Positions 34,700-43,762 of a stretch of 64,000 nt of DNA are shown here, piece after piece. The position numbers and the translations under genes were made by a program. Below the pieces are notes generated by a model. The model did no database searches. It was not told where the DNA came from and saw only the letters and a program-made list of their open reading frames with translations. Source of the stretch: Sorangium cellulosum. Lineage in GTDB: Bacteria; Myxococcota_A; Polyangia; Polyangiales; Polyangiaceae. The first letter of the stretch is position 1. Each line of letters starts with the position of its first letter. Location of the stretch: NCBI RefSeq assembly GCF_004135735.1, contig NZ_CP012670.1, positions 186,001 to 250,000 of the forward strand, in the 5' to 3' direction.

Positions 34700-34715
34700 T
34701 GATGCAATTGCAACA
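34700..34715. promoter_or_regulatory. Zur/Fur-like operator upstream of the COG0523 gene
   Basis: TGATGCAATTGCAACA is a 16-bp palindrome with one mismatched pair around a perfect TGCAATTGCA core. It sits within about 40 bp of AT-rich DNA that is exceptional in this window. Assignment to Zur rests on the gene's family, not on a known myxobacterial consensus. Confidence 0.5.
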
Positions 34716-34870
34716 AAATTTCATTTGTGACGCCGAGCGTCCGGCCGGGCCCGGTCACGGCCGCGGACGGCGACGGCGGGGGCCGCGCGCGTGGCGGTTC
34801 ATTTCTCGGTCGATGAACGTGGTCGGCGCGCCAGCACTACTGCGGGAAGCTGCCCCGGATCAGCAGAAGA

Positions 34871-34976
34871 GCCGCCAAGGCGGCAGGGCCGCCAAGAGGA
34901 GAGGGGGAGGGCCGTCCCAGCATTTCCCCCCTCCTGTTCCCCTTATTTCTTGGCGCCCTTGGCGGCACGGCGGTTC
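34871..34976. repeat. REP-like inverted repeat, CCGCCAAGG family, copy 1
   Basis: GCCGCCAAGG (34871-34880) pairs with CCTTGGCGGC (34957-34966), and a second GCCGCCAAGA sits inside. The same motif family recurs at 37232 and 61965. It lies at the 3' side of the TonB-like gene and could act as a terminator. Confidence 0.65.
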
Positions 34977-35005
34977 GCTTTCCAGGCCGGCTCCCCGCAG
35001 TAGAG

Positions 35006-36331
35006 CTAGCGCTTCTTCTTCGGCTTCTTCTTGGGCTTCGGCAGCTTCATCTTCTTCGGATCCTTGGGCGCCCAGGGCACGCGCGTGTCGATGGGCAGGA
35101 TGTCCTCGTGGGGCAGGGCGCGCTCGCCCTCGCGCTTCACCGCGAACGACGCGGAGACCACGTTGACCTTGTGCGCCCCGACGTCGGACAGATCGCCTTT
35201 GACGCGCAGCCCGATGGGGATGCAGAAGCGCCTCTTCCGCTCCTCCTCGTCCGCGTCGGCCGGCGACGGCGCCCCGACGCCGGTCGGATCCGACCGAGCG
35301 CCGATCTGACTCGGGTCCTCGATCGCCTGCTGGATCCGCTCGAGCACCTCCTCGGCGCACACGAGCTCCGGCCTGGGCTTCTTCTTGCTGCCCGAGGGAT
35401 ATTGCACCTTGGACTCGACCTTGACCGTCACGGTCACGGGCGCCCGGTCGGGCCCCATCTGCATCGCGCGCCCGGCGAGCGTGCCCCGGGCCGCGCCCAC
35501 GATGCGGTCCCAGGTGGGGCCGTCGCCCGCCGTCGCGCTCACGAGGCGGACGCCGAGGACCTGGCCGTCGGCGCCCAGCTTGACCTCGAAGGTGGCGCGG
35601 GCGTCGAGGGGCGCGGCCGAGGCGCGCACCGCGTCGGCCAGCGTGGTCGCCACCAGGCCCGCGGCCGGGACGCTGATCCCGACGGCCTTGTCCTTGCTGT
35701 GGAGGGTGCCGCTCAGCACCTTGCCCGCGATGGCGAGATCCACGGGCGGAGCAGGCGCGGCGACCGTCGGGGCGGGGCGGGGCGCCTCGGCGCTGGGCAG
35801 GGCGCCGGGGAGGGTCCAGAGGGGCGCGCCGAGCCCGGGCGCGAGCGCGACGACCCCGCCCGCCGCCGGGGGAGGCCCGCCGTACTCGTCGGCGGGCGGC
35901 GCCGTGGCCGCGGCGCCGGGTCCTGCGGCCACCGCCGCCGGCCCCTGGGCCGCGCCCGCAGGCGCCGCGGGCTCGGGGGTGGGCGCCGCGGGCTCGGGGG
36001 TGGGCGCCGCGGGCTCGGGGGCGGGCGCCGGCCTCGCGCGCGCGGCAGAGGCGACCTTGGCGGCCGCGGCCGCCGGCGCGGGCGCCTGCGTCTTCTCGAC
36101 CGGGGCGGCCTTGCTGGCCTCCGCCGGCTCGCCCGCGGCCGGCGGCGCGGCCCCGGGGCCGGCCTGGCGGGCGTCCCCTTCGAGCTCCAGATCGATGCCG
36201 TCCACGAGATCGGGCGGCGCGGACGGGACCTCGACGGCCCGCTCGCGCGCCGGCGCCGCGAGGATCGCGAGGTGCGCCGCGAGCGCCACCACGACCGCCG
36301 CGGCCTCGCGCCCCCGCGACGAGATGCTCAC
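35006..36331 (-). CDS. TonB-like/AgmX-like energy-transducer protein
   Basis: A 441-residue protein with an N-terminal membrane anchor (AAAVVVALAAHLAILAAP), a long Pro/Ala-rich spacer including PAAPTPEPAAPTPEPAAP (about residues 40-200), a periplasmic domain (ARATFEVKLGADGQVLGVRL, DRAPVTVTVKVES) and a Lys-rich tail KLPKPKKKPKKKR. The order fits TonB C-terminal-like proteins that span the periplasm. The domain reading DGQVLGVRLVSATAGDGPTWDRIV resembles the TonB_C strand-helix unit. The partner receptors are not nearby. It probably ends a transcription unit. Confidence 0.68.
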   Translation of the reverse strand: MSISSRGREAAAVVVALAAHLAILAAPARERAVEVPSAPPDLVDGIDLELEGDARQAGPGAAPPAAGEPAEASKAAPVEKTQAPAPAAAAAKVASAARARPAPAPEPAAPTPEPAAPTPEPAAPAGAAQGPAAVAAGPGAAATAPPADEYGGPPPAAGGVVALAPGLGAPLWTLPGALPSAEAPRPAPTVAAPAPPVDLAIAGKVLSGTLHSKDKAVGISVPAAGLVATTLADAVRASAAPLDARATFEVKLGADGQVLGVRLVSATAGDGPTWDRIVGAARGTLAGRAMQMGPDRAPVTVTVKVESKVQYPSGSKKKPRPELVCAEEVLERIQQAIEDPSQIGARSDPTGVGAPSPADADEEERKRRFCIPIGLRVKGDLSDVGAHKVNVVSASFAVKREGERALPHEDILPIDTRVPWAPKDPKKMKLPKPKKKPKKKR

Positions 36332-36429
36332 CGCCTCCTCGATTCAAGGCGACCGCGCATCCCGGGATCCTAGCACCCCTGCGGCAGAGGCTGCCCCCTC
36401 GCAGCAGAAAACCGCCACCCAGCGCGGCA

Positions 36430-37191
36430 TCAGACCGCGCGCGCGTACTGGCCCGGCGTCGTGCCGACGATCCGTCGGAAGTGCCGGTTGAGCTGGCTCT
36501 GATCGTAGAGCCCGACCTGCGGCGCGACGTCGCGCGGCCTCACGCCGGCGGCGAGCAGCGCCTTCGCGCGCATGATCCGCAGGCGCGTGAGGTAGGCGTG
36601 CGGTGGCATCCCGACCTGGGCGCGGAACGCGCGGCACAGATGGTACTTGTCGAGGCCGGCGTGCGCGGCGAGATCGTCGAGCGTGATCGCCTCGGCGAGC
36701 CGCGCGTGAAGGAGCTCCACGGCGCGGCGCACGGGGCGGGTGCGCTCGCTCGGCTGATCGGCGACCGCGCCGAGCGCCGCGATCGCCTCCGCCACCGCGA
36801 CCTCGAGCGCGAGGCGATCGGCGCCGCGCTCCACCGCCGCGTGCAGCCGCTCGAACGGCCGCGCGCGCTCGTCGCCCGCGGAGAGCTGCGGCTCGACGCG
36901 CGCGCGCTTGCCGATGACGCGCTCGACCCCCTGCGCCGGCAGCAAGACGACCTGGAGCACGCCCGGACCGTCGCGCGAGATGTCGCGGTGGACGTCGCCG
37001 GGTTGCTTGAGCTGGAACGAGCCCGGGCCGCTGCGCCAGACCTGGCCGCGGCTCCACCACTCCGAGCGCCCCGCGTCGATCCGGGTGATCGCGTACGCGT
37101 CCTTCATGCAGACGTGGAGCTCGTCGGTCGACCAGCGCATGGCGCGCACGCCGGGAGCCGAGACCGTGAGCTCGTCGGTGTGGATCGTCAT
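36430..37191 (-). CDS. AraC-family transcriptional regulator
   Basis: A 253-residue regulator with an N-terminal cupin-type sensor (WWSRGQVWRSGPGSFQLKQPGDVHRD) and a C-terminal double HTH. The first helix pair is TLDDLAAHAGLDKYHLCRAFRAQVGMPPHAYLTRLR, and the second is VRPRDVAPQVGLYDQSQLNRHFRRIVGTTPGQYARA, both well conserved. The ATG gives a natural sensor-domain start; a longer frame runs into the divergent SDR gene. It probably controls that SDR gene, which is transcribed away from the shared 120-bp region. Confidence 0.9.
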   Translation of the reverse strand: MTIHTDELTVSAPGVRAMRWSTDELHVCMKDAYAITRIDAGRSEWWSRGQVWRSGPGSFQLKQPGDVHRDISRDGPGVLQVVLLPAQGVERVIGKRARVEPQLSAGDERARPFERLHAAVERGADRLALEVAVAEAIAALGAVADQPSERTRPVRRAVELLHARLAEAITLDDLAAHAGLDKYHLCRAFRAQVGMPPHAYLTRLRIMRAKALLAAGVRPRDVAPQVGLYDQSQLNRHFRRIVGTTPGQYARAV

Positions 37192-37231
37192 GCCTCGAGG
37201 ATACCCCCGCGCTCCGGGGCGGGCTTGGGCG

Positions 37232-37271
37232 TTCTTGGCGGCCCGGTGGGGCGTCGTGAAGCCGCCAAGAA
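37232..37271. repeat. REP-like inverted repeat, CCGCCAAGG family, copy 2
   Basis: TTCTTGGCGGC (37232-37242) is the exact reverse complement of GCCGCCAAGAA (37261-37271), with an 18-nt loop and a trailing CCGCCAAGG. It lies between the divergent AraC and SDR genes, so it cannot simply be a terminator. Confidence 0.75.
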
Positions 37272-37312
37272 CCGCCAAGGCGCGAGTCCCGCGCGTCGCC
37301 ATCTGGGGGCGC

Positions 37313-38035
37313 ATGACATCCAAGCTCATCGCCCTGGTCACCGGGGCCAACAAAGGTATCGGTCTGGCGATCGCCCGCGAGCTCGCGCGCCGCGGCGCCC
37401 TCGTCCTCGTCGGCGCGCGCGACCCCGGGCGCGGCGAGGCCGCCGCCGCCCAGATCCGCGAGGAGGGCGGCGACGCGCGCGCGCTCGCGCTCGACGTCAC
37501 CCGCGCCGATTCGATCGCCGCCGCCGCCGCGCGGATCCGCGCGGAGCTCGGCCGCCTCGACGTGCTCGTCAACAACGCCGGCATCGCCAGGGTGGGCGCG
37601 CCGAGCGCCACGGCGCTCGCGGACGTCCGCGCCGTGTTCGAGACCAACGTGTTCGGCGTGATCGCCGTGACCCAGGCGATGCTGCCGCTCTTGCGCGAGG
37701 CGCCGGCCGGGCGGATCGTCAACGTGTCGAGCCGCCTCGGCTCGCTCACCGCGATCGGCGACCCCGCGTTTCCGAATCGCGGGGTCGGCGGCGTCGCCTA
37801 CGGCCCGTCGAAGAGCGCGCTCAACGCGGTCACGGTCGCGTTCGCCCAGGAGCTCGCCGGCACGCCGATCAAGGTCAACGCCGCGTGCCCCGGCTACACC
37901 GCGACCGATCTCACCAACCACAAGGGGCCGCGCAGCGTCGCCGAGGGCGCGCGCGAGCCGGTGCGGCTCGCGCTGCTCGGTCCCGACGGGCCGACCGGCA
38001 CGTTCTCGGACGACGACGGCCCGATCCCCTGGTGA
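37313..38035 (+). CDS. Short-chain dehydrogenase/reductase
   Basis: A 240-residue classical SDR. The cofactor site is LVTGANKGIGLAIAREL, the structural motif is NNAG, and the catalytic Ser is in IVNVSSRLGS. YGPSKSA supplies the Tyr and Lys. An Arg after the first strand (GARDPGRG) suggests NADPH preference. The sequence resembles carbonyl reductase-like SDRs with the NKGIG variant. The substrate is unknown. It diverges from the AraC gene. Confidence 0.92.
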   Translation: MTSKLIALVTGANKGIGLAIARELARRGALVLVGARDPGRGEAAAAQIREEGGDARALALDVTRADSIAAAAARIRAELGRLDVLVNNAGIARVGAPSATALADVRAVFETNVFGVIAVTQAMLPLLREAPAGRIVNVSSRLGSLTAIGDPAFPNRGVGGVAYGPSKSALNAVTVAFAQELAGTPIKVNAACPGYTATDLTNHKGPRSVAEGAREPVRLALLGPDGPTGTFSDDDGPIPW

Positions 38036-38329
38036 GGCCGCGCGCGCCCCGCGCAGCGCCAGACCAGGTGAACCCATCCGCTGCGCTCGTCGGCGACGAT
38101 GTGGCACGGCGGCTCCGCAGGGGGCCGCCCCGGCGGGTGATGATTTCCTGAAGGCGCGGCGCCCGTGCCGTCATCCAAGATGAGGCCATGGGCGCGATCT
38201 CGACGAAGTGCGCGTTTTGCAGCGCCCCTGCACCATGAGCCGCCGATCACGACCGGTGGCGCGTGCGCCTGGCCGACTCCACTCCATCGCGCCTGGGCCG
38301 ATGGACATCGCCAGAAAGAGGTGCTGTTG

Positions 38330-40072
38330 ATGGGATCACAACCGAGATCTTCGCGGGGCGACCAGCAGAGGACGCGACCGGCAGCGCGCCGGCGCGCGGC
38401 GCCCCTCGCCGCGAGGGCGGGCCTCCAGGCATGCGGCTTCCGCCTCGCGTCGCTGGCCGTCGTCGTCCTGTGCCTCGCGTGCCATCCCGGCGAGAGCCTC
38501 GCCGCCACGACCGACTTCACCGTTCACTACGCCAACTACGACGCGGCCGCCCCGAACGACACCATCATCGAGGCCGGCATCCGCGTGCGCAACAACACCA
38601 CACGGTCGGTGCCGCTGAGCAGCATCGTCGTGCGGTACTGGTTCACGAAGAACGGCGCCGCGACGGTGACCCCGGCGTGCTGGTGGTGGAGCCCGTCGTG
38701 CAGCAACATCACGCTGGCGACCGGCACCGTCTCGCTGTCCGGCGCCGATCGCTACGTGGAGATCCGCTTCTCGAGCGGGGCCGGGAGCCTGGCCCCGGGG
38801 GCCACGACCCAGCCGATCGACCTCGGGATCCAGCTCGGCGTGAACGTCAGCGAGGCCGACGATTACTCGTACAGGAGCCAGGGCACGTTCTCCGACTGGA
38901 GCCGCATCACCGTGCACGACGCCGGCTCCGCGCCCACGGGCGGCGTGCGCGGCGGGACGCCGCCGAGCGGCAGCGTGGCGGTCCCCGCGGCGCCGACGTC
39001 GCTCACGGCCACGGCGGCGAGCTCGAGCGCGATCGCCCTGAGCTGGTCCGCGAGCGGCGGCGCGACGAGCTACAGCGTCTATCGCTCGACCACGCCGGGC
39101 TTCACGCCCGGGGGGAGAAACCGGATCGCCTCCGGCGTGACCTCGACCAGCTACGACAACGCTGGCCTCGCGGCGTCCACCACCTACTACTACAAGGTCA
39201 CCGCCTCGAACGCGGGAGGCGAGTCGACGGCGTCCAGCCAGGCGAGCGCGACGACGCTCGCCGGGAACCCTGTCACCGCCGAGTTCTTCGACGATTTCAG
39301 CTATACAGGCACCGGCGACAGCAGGTTCCGCGACGGGTGGGCGCTGCGGACCTGGTCGGGCGGCCCCGGCGTGAAAGGCGCGCAGTGGCTGTCGTCGAAC
39401 ATCTCGCTGATCACCGACCCCCAGGACCCTGCCAACAAGCTGATGCGGCTCCAGGGGACCACGGACGGCACCGCGGCCGGCAGCTCGCAGGCCGAGGTCA
39501 TGTCGACCTCCGACAAGTTCCGTCTGGGCACCTACGCCGCCCGGGTGAAATTCCACGACACGCCGCTGTCCGGCGCGCGCTTCCTCGCCGACAAGCCGAT
39601 CGAGACGTTCTTCACGATCACCGAGTATGTGGAGGGCGACCCGGACTACTCGGAGCAGGATTTCGAGTACATGCCGAACGGCGGCTGGGGGCAGGGCAAC
39701 GACAGCACGATGTGGCTGACCTCGTGGGAGACGACGGCCGACAAGCGTTCGACCCTCGTCCCCGGGAGCCATGACGGCTGGCACACGCTCGTCCTCCAGG
39801 TCACCAGCTCGTCGATCCGCTACTACATCGACGGCGTGGAGGTGCCGGGCGCGACGCACCCCGAGAAGTTCGCCCCGGAGGCGGGCCAGTATCTGAGCTT
39901 CCAGGTCTGGTTCGACGAGCTCGACGCGGCCCAGCGCAGCTCGCGCACGTACCACGAGGACGCCGACTGGGTGTACTTCGCCAAGGACGCGATCCTGTCG
40001 CCCGCCGAGGTCGACGCGAAGATCGCCGCCCTGCGCGCCTCGTCGGTCGCCCGCAAGGACACGGTGCCCTGA
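38330..40072 (+). CDS. Secreted CBM3-Fn3-GH16 glucanase/galactanase
   Basis: A 580-residue exported polysaccharide hydrolase. It has a basic N-terminus, then a hydrophobic signal (LASLAVVVLCLACHPGESLAA; the Cys may be lipidated). A family 3 cellulose-binding module follows (FTVHYANYDAAAPNDTIIEA, VRYWFTKNG, SDWSRITVHDAG), then a fibronectin type III domain (PTSLTATAASSSAIALSWSA). The GH16 domain has the active-site signature Glu442-x-Asp444-x-Glu446 in SEQDFEYMPNG. It probably cleaves beta-1,3/1,4-glucan or a related plant or algal glycan. The ATG has an AAAGAGGTG ribosome site. It stands alone. Confidence 0.92.
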   Translation: MGSQPRSSRGDQQRTRPAARRRAAPLAARAGLQACGFRLASLAVVVLCLACHPGESLAATTDFTVHYANYDAAAPNDTIIEAGIRVRNNTTRSVPLSSIVVRYWFTKNGAATVTPACWWWSPSCSNITLATGTVSLSGADRYVEIRFSSGAGSLAPGATTQPIDLGIQLGVNVSEADDYSYRSQGTFSDWSRITVHDAGSAPTGGVRGGTPPSGSVAVPAAPTSLTATAASSSAIALSWSASGGATSYSVYRSTTPGFTPGGRNRIASGVTSTSYDNAGLAASTTYYYKVTASNAGGESTASSQASATTLAGNPVTAEFFDDFSYTGTGDSRFRDGWALRTWSGGPGVKGAQWLSSNISLITDPQDPANKLMRLQGTTDGTAAGSSQAEVMSTSDKFRLGTYAARVKFHDTPLSGARFLADKPIETFFTITEYVEGDPDYSEQDFEYMPNGGWGQGNDSTMWLTSWETTADKRSTLVPGSHDGWHTLVLQVTSSSIRYYIDGVEVPGATHPEKFAPEAGQYLSFQVWFDELDAAQRSSRTYHEDADWVYFAKDAILSPAEVDAKIAALRASSVARKDTVP

Positions 40073-40170
40073 GCCGGCCACCGTCGATACGCCCTCGGCG
40101 CCTGCTTCGGCCGCGATGGCCCTCGACGCCGGGAAGGCGCTGCTCGCTGCGCCGAGGTACCTTCGGCTCC

Positions 40171-42159
40171 ATGCGCCCCCGCCTCCTCTGGCTCGCCATC
40201 GCCACGCTCGCCGGGGCCGCCTTCGCCGGATGCTCGCGACGGCCGCCCGAGCCGCCGTCCGCTCCGGGTCACGACCCCGCGAGGGCAGGGGTCGCGCCCG
40301 CTGCCGCGTCCGCCCCCGCCTCCGCGCAGCGAGCGTCCCACCCATCTCACCCTCCCGACGGCGCGCCGCCGCCCCCCGCGGCGCAACACGACCCGTCGCC
40401 GCCCGGGCGCCCCGCGCTGCTCATCACCGATCGCCTGGTGCTCGCCGCGCTCGAGGCCTCCGGGCTCGACTTCGCCACGGTGCTGACAGGCGCCCCGCGC
40501 GCGCCCGCCTCCCTCGCCGCGCTGTCCCGCACCGGCGCGTTCGCCTCGATCGCCCAGGTGCTCGCCGGCGATCTGCGCGCGATCCAGCGCGCCGATCCCC
40601 GGAGCGGCACCAGCATCGCCCGCCACGCGCACCGCCTCTTCGACGCGCGGTGGCTCTCCGCGGAGCGCGCCCGCTTCGAGCTCATCGGCGTGGTGAACCG
40701 CATGGACCGGCGCCCCTTCCACGCCGGCACCTGCGGCGAGACCCGCCTCGTGTACCGGCTCGCCTACGCCTCGCCGGCGTCGCTCGACGCGACCTCGCGG
40801 CTCCCGATGACCCTCGGCTTCGAGCTCCTCGCGCCCGCGCGGGACCCGCGCTCGTGCCAGCGGCTCGCGCGCGCCTGGACGCGCGCCGCGGGGCTCTCCG
40901 GGGCCGAGCTCGCCCGCTACCTCACCTCGGCCGAGGGCCCGCTCGCGCCCCCCGCCACGGATCGCGCGAACCTCGCCCAGCTCGTGGTCAACCTGCAGAG
41001 CGTCCGCTGGCCCTCCACCGTTCGCCCGGATCTCGGCGGCCACGCCGAGTACCTGCTCCGCGCCTTCCGCTGGGACGAGCGCGCGGGGCGCTACCTGCCC
41101 CGACCCCTCGAGAACACGCCCGACGTCGCCCGGCTCTCGCGCGATCCACGGCTGCGGGCGCGGCTGCGCGCGTGGCTGTCCGCCCCGGAGAACCTCGCGC
41201 GCCTGGATCGGGGGACGGCGCTCCTGCCCGACGAGTTCCTCGCCGAAAAGGCGCTCTCGGCGACGCCGCACGGGCTCGCCCGGCGGGTCAACCGCCCGTT
41301 TCGCGTCCTGTTCGCGCCGCGCGACCTCGGCGGCCTGGACTTCAGCGCCCTCTCCCGCGTCCGCTCCCCCGAGGGGCTGCTCCGCCGGCTGGATCAGCTC
41401 ACCTGCCCGGGCTGCCACCAGAGCGGCTCCGTGGCCGGCTTTCACCTGCTCGGCGCGGAGGACCCCGCCCGCCTCCACGACGCGCTGGTCGCCGCCGAGT
41501 CCCCGCACCTCGTCGAGGACCTGCCGCGCCGGCGCGCGCTGGTCGAGGCGCTCGGCCGGGGCGCGCCGCCCGACGACCAGGTGCCGTTCCCCGAGCGAGG
41601 CGACGCGAGCCCCGGCGGCTACGGCGCGCGCTGCGGGCTCGGCGACGAGAGCTTCGCGGCGTGGACCTGCGCCGAGGGCCTGTCGTGCTCCGCGTACGAC
41701 GTGCCGCGGGAGGACCGGACGACCGTCGGTGTCTGCCTCCCGGCCGAGCCGCAGATCGGCGACCCCTGCCAGGTGGCCTCCCTCGTCGCCCACCCGGATC
41801 CCCACCGCGACCGCGCCACGGCGCCCGAGGTCGGCGCCTGCCCGCCCGCGGCGGTGTGCAACTCGAGCCCTGTCGGCTTCCCCGGCGGCATGTGCACCGG
41901 GCGCTGCGGCGCGCTCCCGGACGAGGTCGTGTGCGGCGCCATCGCCGTGCTCGACCCGTTCAACCGGTGCCTCGCCCGAGGCACGCTGTTCACCGAGTGC
42001 CTGAGCCGCCACGTGATGCCCGCCGGCCTGCGCCGCTGCGCGCGCGAGGTGCCCTGTCGCGAAGACTACGTGTGCGCCAGGACGGGCGCGGGCGAGGGGG
42101 CCTGCATCCCGCCGTATTTCCTGTTCCAGCTCCGGGTCGACGGGCACTCGGTGCAATGA
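40171..42159 (+). CDS. Large Cys-rich lipoprotein with one CxxCH motif
   Basis: A 662-residue lipoprotein: signal LLWLAIATLAGAAFAGC with lipidated Cys22 or nearby, followed by a Pro/Ala linker to about residue 85. The body has FELIGVVNRMDRRPFHAGTCGE, a central TCPGCHQSGSVAGFHLL that looks like a c-type heme site, and many Cys pairs toward the C-terminus (CGLGDESFAAWTCAEGLSC, CREDYVCARTGAGEGAC). It resembles large secreted myxobacterial proteins of unknown role. A redox or binding function is suggested only by the CxxCH motif. Confidence 0.78.
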   Translation: MRPRLLWLAIATLAGAAFAGCSRRPPEPPSAPGHDPARAGVAPAAASAPASAQRASHPSHPPDGAPPPPAAQHDPSPPGRPALLITDRLVLAALEASGLDFATVLTGAPRAPASLAALSRTGAFASIAQVLAGDLRAIQRADPRSGTSIARHAHRLFDARWLSAERARFELIGVVNRMDRRPFHAGTCGETRLVYRLAYASPASLDATSRLPMTLGFELLAPARDPRSCQRLARAWTRAAGLSGAELARYLTSAEGPLAPPATDRANLAQLVVNLQSVRWPSTVRPDLGGHAEYLLRAFRWDERAGRYLPRPLENTPDVARLSRDPRLRARLRAWLSAPENLARLDRGTALLPDEFLAEKALSATPHGLARRVNRPFRVLFAPRDLGGLDFSALSRVRSPEGLLRRLDQLTCPGCHQSGSVAGFHLLGAEDPARLHDALVAAESPHLVEDLPRRRALVEALGRGAPPDDQVPFPERGDASPGGYGARCGLGDESFAAWTCAEGLSCSAYDVPREDRTTVGVCLPAEPQIGDPCQVASLVAHPDPHRDRATAPEVGACPPAAVCNSSPVGFPGGMCTGRCGALPDEVVCGAIAVLDPFNRCLARGTLFTECLSRHVMPAGLRRCAREVPCREDYVCARTGAGEGACIPPYFLFQLRVDGHSVQ

Positions 42160-42241
42160 CCCGCGCCGGGCCTGGCCCGTCGGCCCGTGCCGCCGGCGCG
42201 CGCGCCAGGAACGACCCCGGGGCGAGCGTGCGGACGCCGTA

Positions 42242-42637
42242 CTAGCTGGAGTGCGCGACGGCGCGGATCTCGATCAGTTGATGGGGGAACGCCAGCCCCG
42301 AAACGCCGATGAGGGTGCCTGCCGGACGATGTTGCCCAACATATTCCTTGTACAGAGCAACGCACCGCTCGAAATGCTCACTCGGGTTCGTTAGGTAAAT
42401 TACCACCTCGGCGAGGTTGGACCTCGTGACGTTGAACCCCGCCAGCACCCGATCGAGGTTCTCCAGCGTCTTCCGGGCCTGTGCCTCGAAATCGCCCTCA
42501 CCGATGAACGCGCCCTGCATGTCGTGGGAAAATTGCCCCGAAATGTAGATGGTGCCATGGATGCTGTAACCCTGGGTGACGCCGAAGCCGTCTTCCCACG
42601 GAACGCCGTGGTTGTAGGTGGTGGCCTTCTGTGTCAT
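42242..42637 (-). CDS. RidA family (reactive intermediate deaminase)
   Basis: A 131-residue YjgF/YER057c/UK114-fold protein. GYSIHGTIYISGQFSHDMQG, QARKTLENLDRVLAGF, NLAEVVIYLTN and a C-terminal PHQLIEIRAVAHSS match the family. The canonical Arg of RidA that holds the imine carboxylate lies in the final motif, where IEIRAVA is intact. It hydrolyses enamine/imine intermediates or a related substrate. The start chosen (MTQKATTYNHG) has a GGGAGCTC ribosome site. It diverges from a LysR gene that probably controls it. Confidence 0.9.
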   Translation of the reverse strand: MTQKATTYNHGVPWEDGFGVTQGYSIHGTIYISGQFSHDMQGAFIGEGDFEAQARKTLENLDRVLAGFNVTRSNLAEVVIYLTNPSEHFERCVALYKEYVGQHRPAGTLIGVSGLAFPHQLIEIRAVAHSS

Positions 42638-42801
42638 GTGAGCTCCCTTGCTGTTTGTGGTTCCTCGTCGCGACATCGCCGCGGCGTCGAGAACCGTAGC
42701 CAGCCCATTGACGAACGGAGGTCTACACAGACGCGAAGAAAATTCTTGACGGTTTCCATGCGCCCTGCTCATCCCAGCGCCGGAGCAGGTGGAGTTGCAA
42801 C

Positions 42802-43698
42802 ATGCTGCGCGCGAACCTGAACGAGATCCTCGTCTTCATGGCCGTCGTGGAGGAAGGGAGCTTCATCGCCGGGGGGCAGGCGATGGGCCTGACCAGGTCG
42901 GCGGCGGGCAAAGCCGTGAACCGCCTGGAAGACAGGCTGGGCGTGCGTCTCCTCAACCGCACGACAAGGGCGCTGAGCCTCACCGATGAAGGTCGGGTGT
43001 TCTACGACCGGGGGTTGCAGATCCTCGCAGCCGTCGACGAAGCAGAGGCGAGCGTGGCGGGGCGCTCCGGCACGCCACGGGGGCTTCTGCGGCTCACCGT
43101 CCCCGACGCCTTCGGGCGGCTCGTCGTTCTGCCGCTGCTGCGGAAGTATCTCGAGGCCTGGCCCGACATCCAGGTGGAGGTGAGCTTCACCGATCGCCAG
43201 GCCGACATCGTCGAGGAAGGCTTCGATCTGGCCGTGCGGATCGGAGAGGCACCCCCGGACACGCGGCTGGTCTCCCGACTGGTCGCCAGGTACAAGGCCG
43301 TGCTTTGTGCCTCGCCGTCCTACATCGCCAGGCGCGGCGAACCGATGAACACCGATGAGCTCGCTGGCCATGATTGCCTGATCTTCAGCAGCCGCAATCG
43401 GAGGCAGAGCTGGCGCTTCCTCGGCGACGATGGAGCCTGGGTGAAGGCGCAAGGACGAAGCCGCTTGCGGCTGGATAGCGGAGAGGCCATCCGGGATGCT
43501 GCCGTCGCAGGGCTCGGCATCGCGTTTCTTCCGGACTTTCTGGTGGCCGCGGACCTGGCCGCCGGTCGCCTCCAGCAGGTGCTACCCGACCTCGATGCCG
43601 GGGACGTGAAGATCGTGGCGATCTACCCGACGCGACGTCTCCTGGAGCCCCGCGTCAGGCGCTTGATCGATCTCATGGTCGAAGAGCTCGGGACCTGA
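42802..43698 (+). CDS. LysR-family transcriptional regulator
   Basis: A 298-residue regulator. The N-terminal winged HTH is intact (LNEILVFMAVVEEGSFIAGGQAMGLTRSAAGKAVNRLEDRLGVRLLNRTTR). A periplasmic-binding-type effector domain has GLLRLTVPDAFGRLVVLPLL, DLAVRIGEAPPDTRLVSR and AAVAGLGIAFLPDFLV, as in the CrgA-like subgroup. Its third codon positions are less GC-biased than neighbouring genes, so the RidA/LysR pair may have been acquired. It probably regulates divergent ridA and itself. Confidence 0.92.
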   Translation: MLRANLNEILVFMAVVEEGSFIAGGQAMGLTRSAAGKAVNRLEDRLGVRLLNRTTRALSLTDEGRVFYDRGLQILAAVDEAEASVAGRSGTPRGLLRLTVPDAFGRLVVLPLLRKYLEAWPDIQVEVSFTDRQADIVEEGFDLAVRIGEAPPDTRLVSRLVARYKAVLCASPSYIARRGEPMNTDELAGHDCLIFSSRNRRQSWRFLGDDGAWVKAQGRSRLRLDSGEAIRDAAVAGLGIAFLPDFLVAADLAAGRLQQVLPDLDAGDVKIVAIYPTRRLLEPRVRRLIDLMVEELGT

Positions 43699-43762
43699 CG
43701 CCGCTGACATTCAGGCGACTGAGGACCTGCTGCTCGCGGCGCCGTTCCCCGAATGACCGCGA

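Larger units (their letters stand above)
34634..35005. other. Intergenic gap with operator-like palindrome and REP-like element
   Basis: No gene seen. The part next to the COG0523 gene holds an AT-rich patch with a metal-regulator-like palindrome. The part next to the TonB-like gene holds a CCGCCAAGG-type inverted repeat. Both are annotated separately. Confidence 0.5.
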
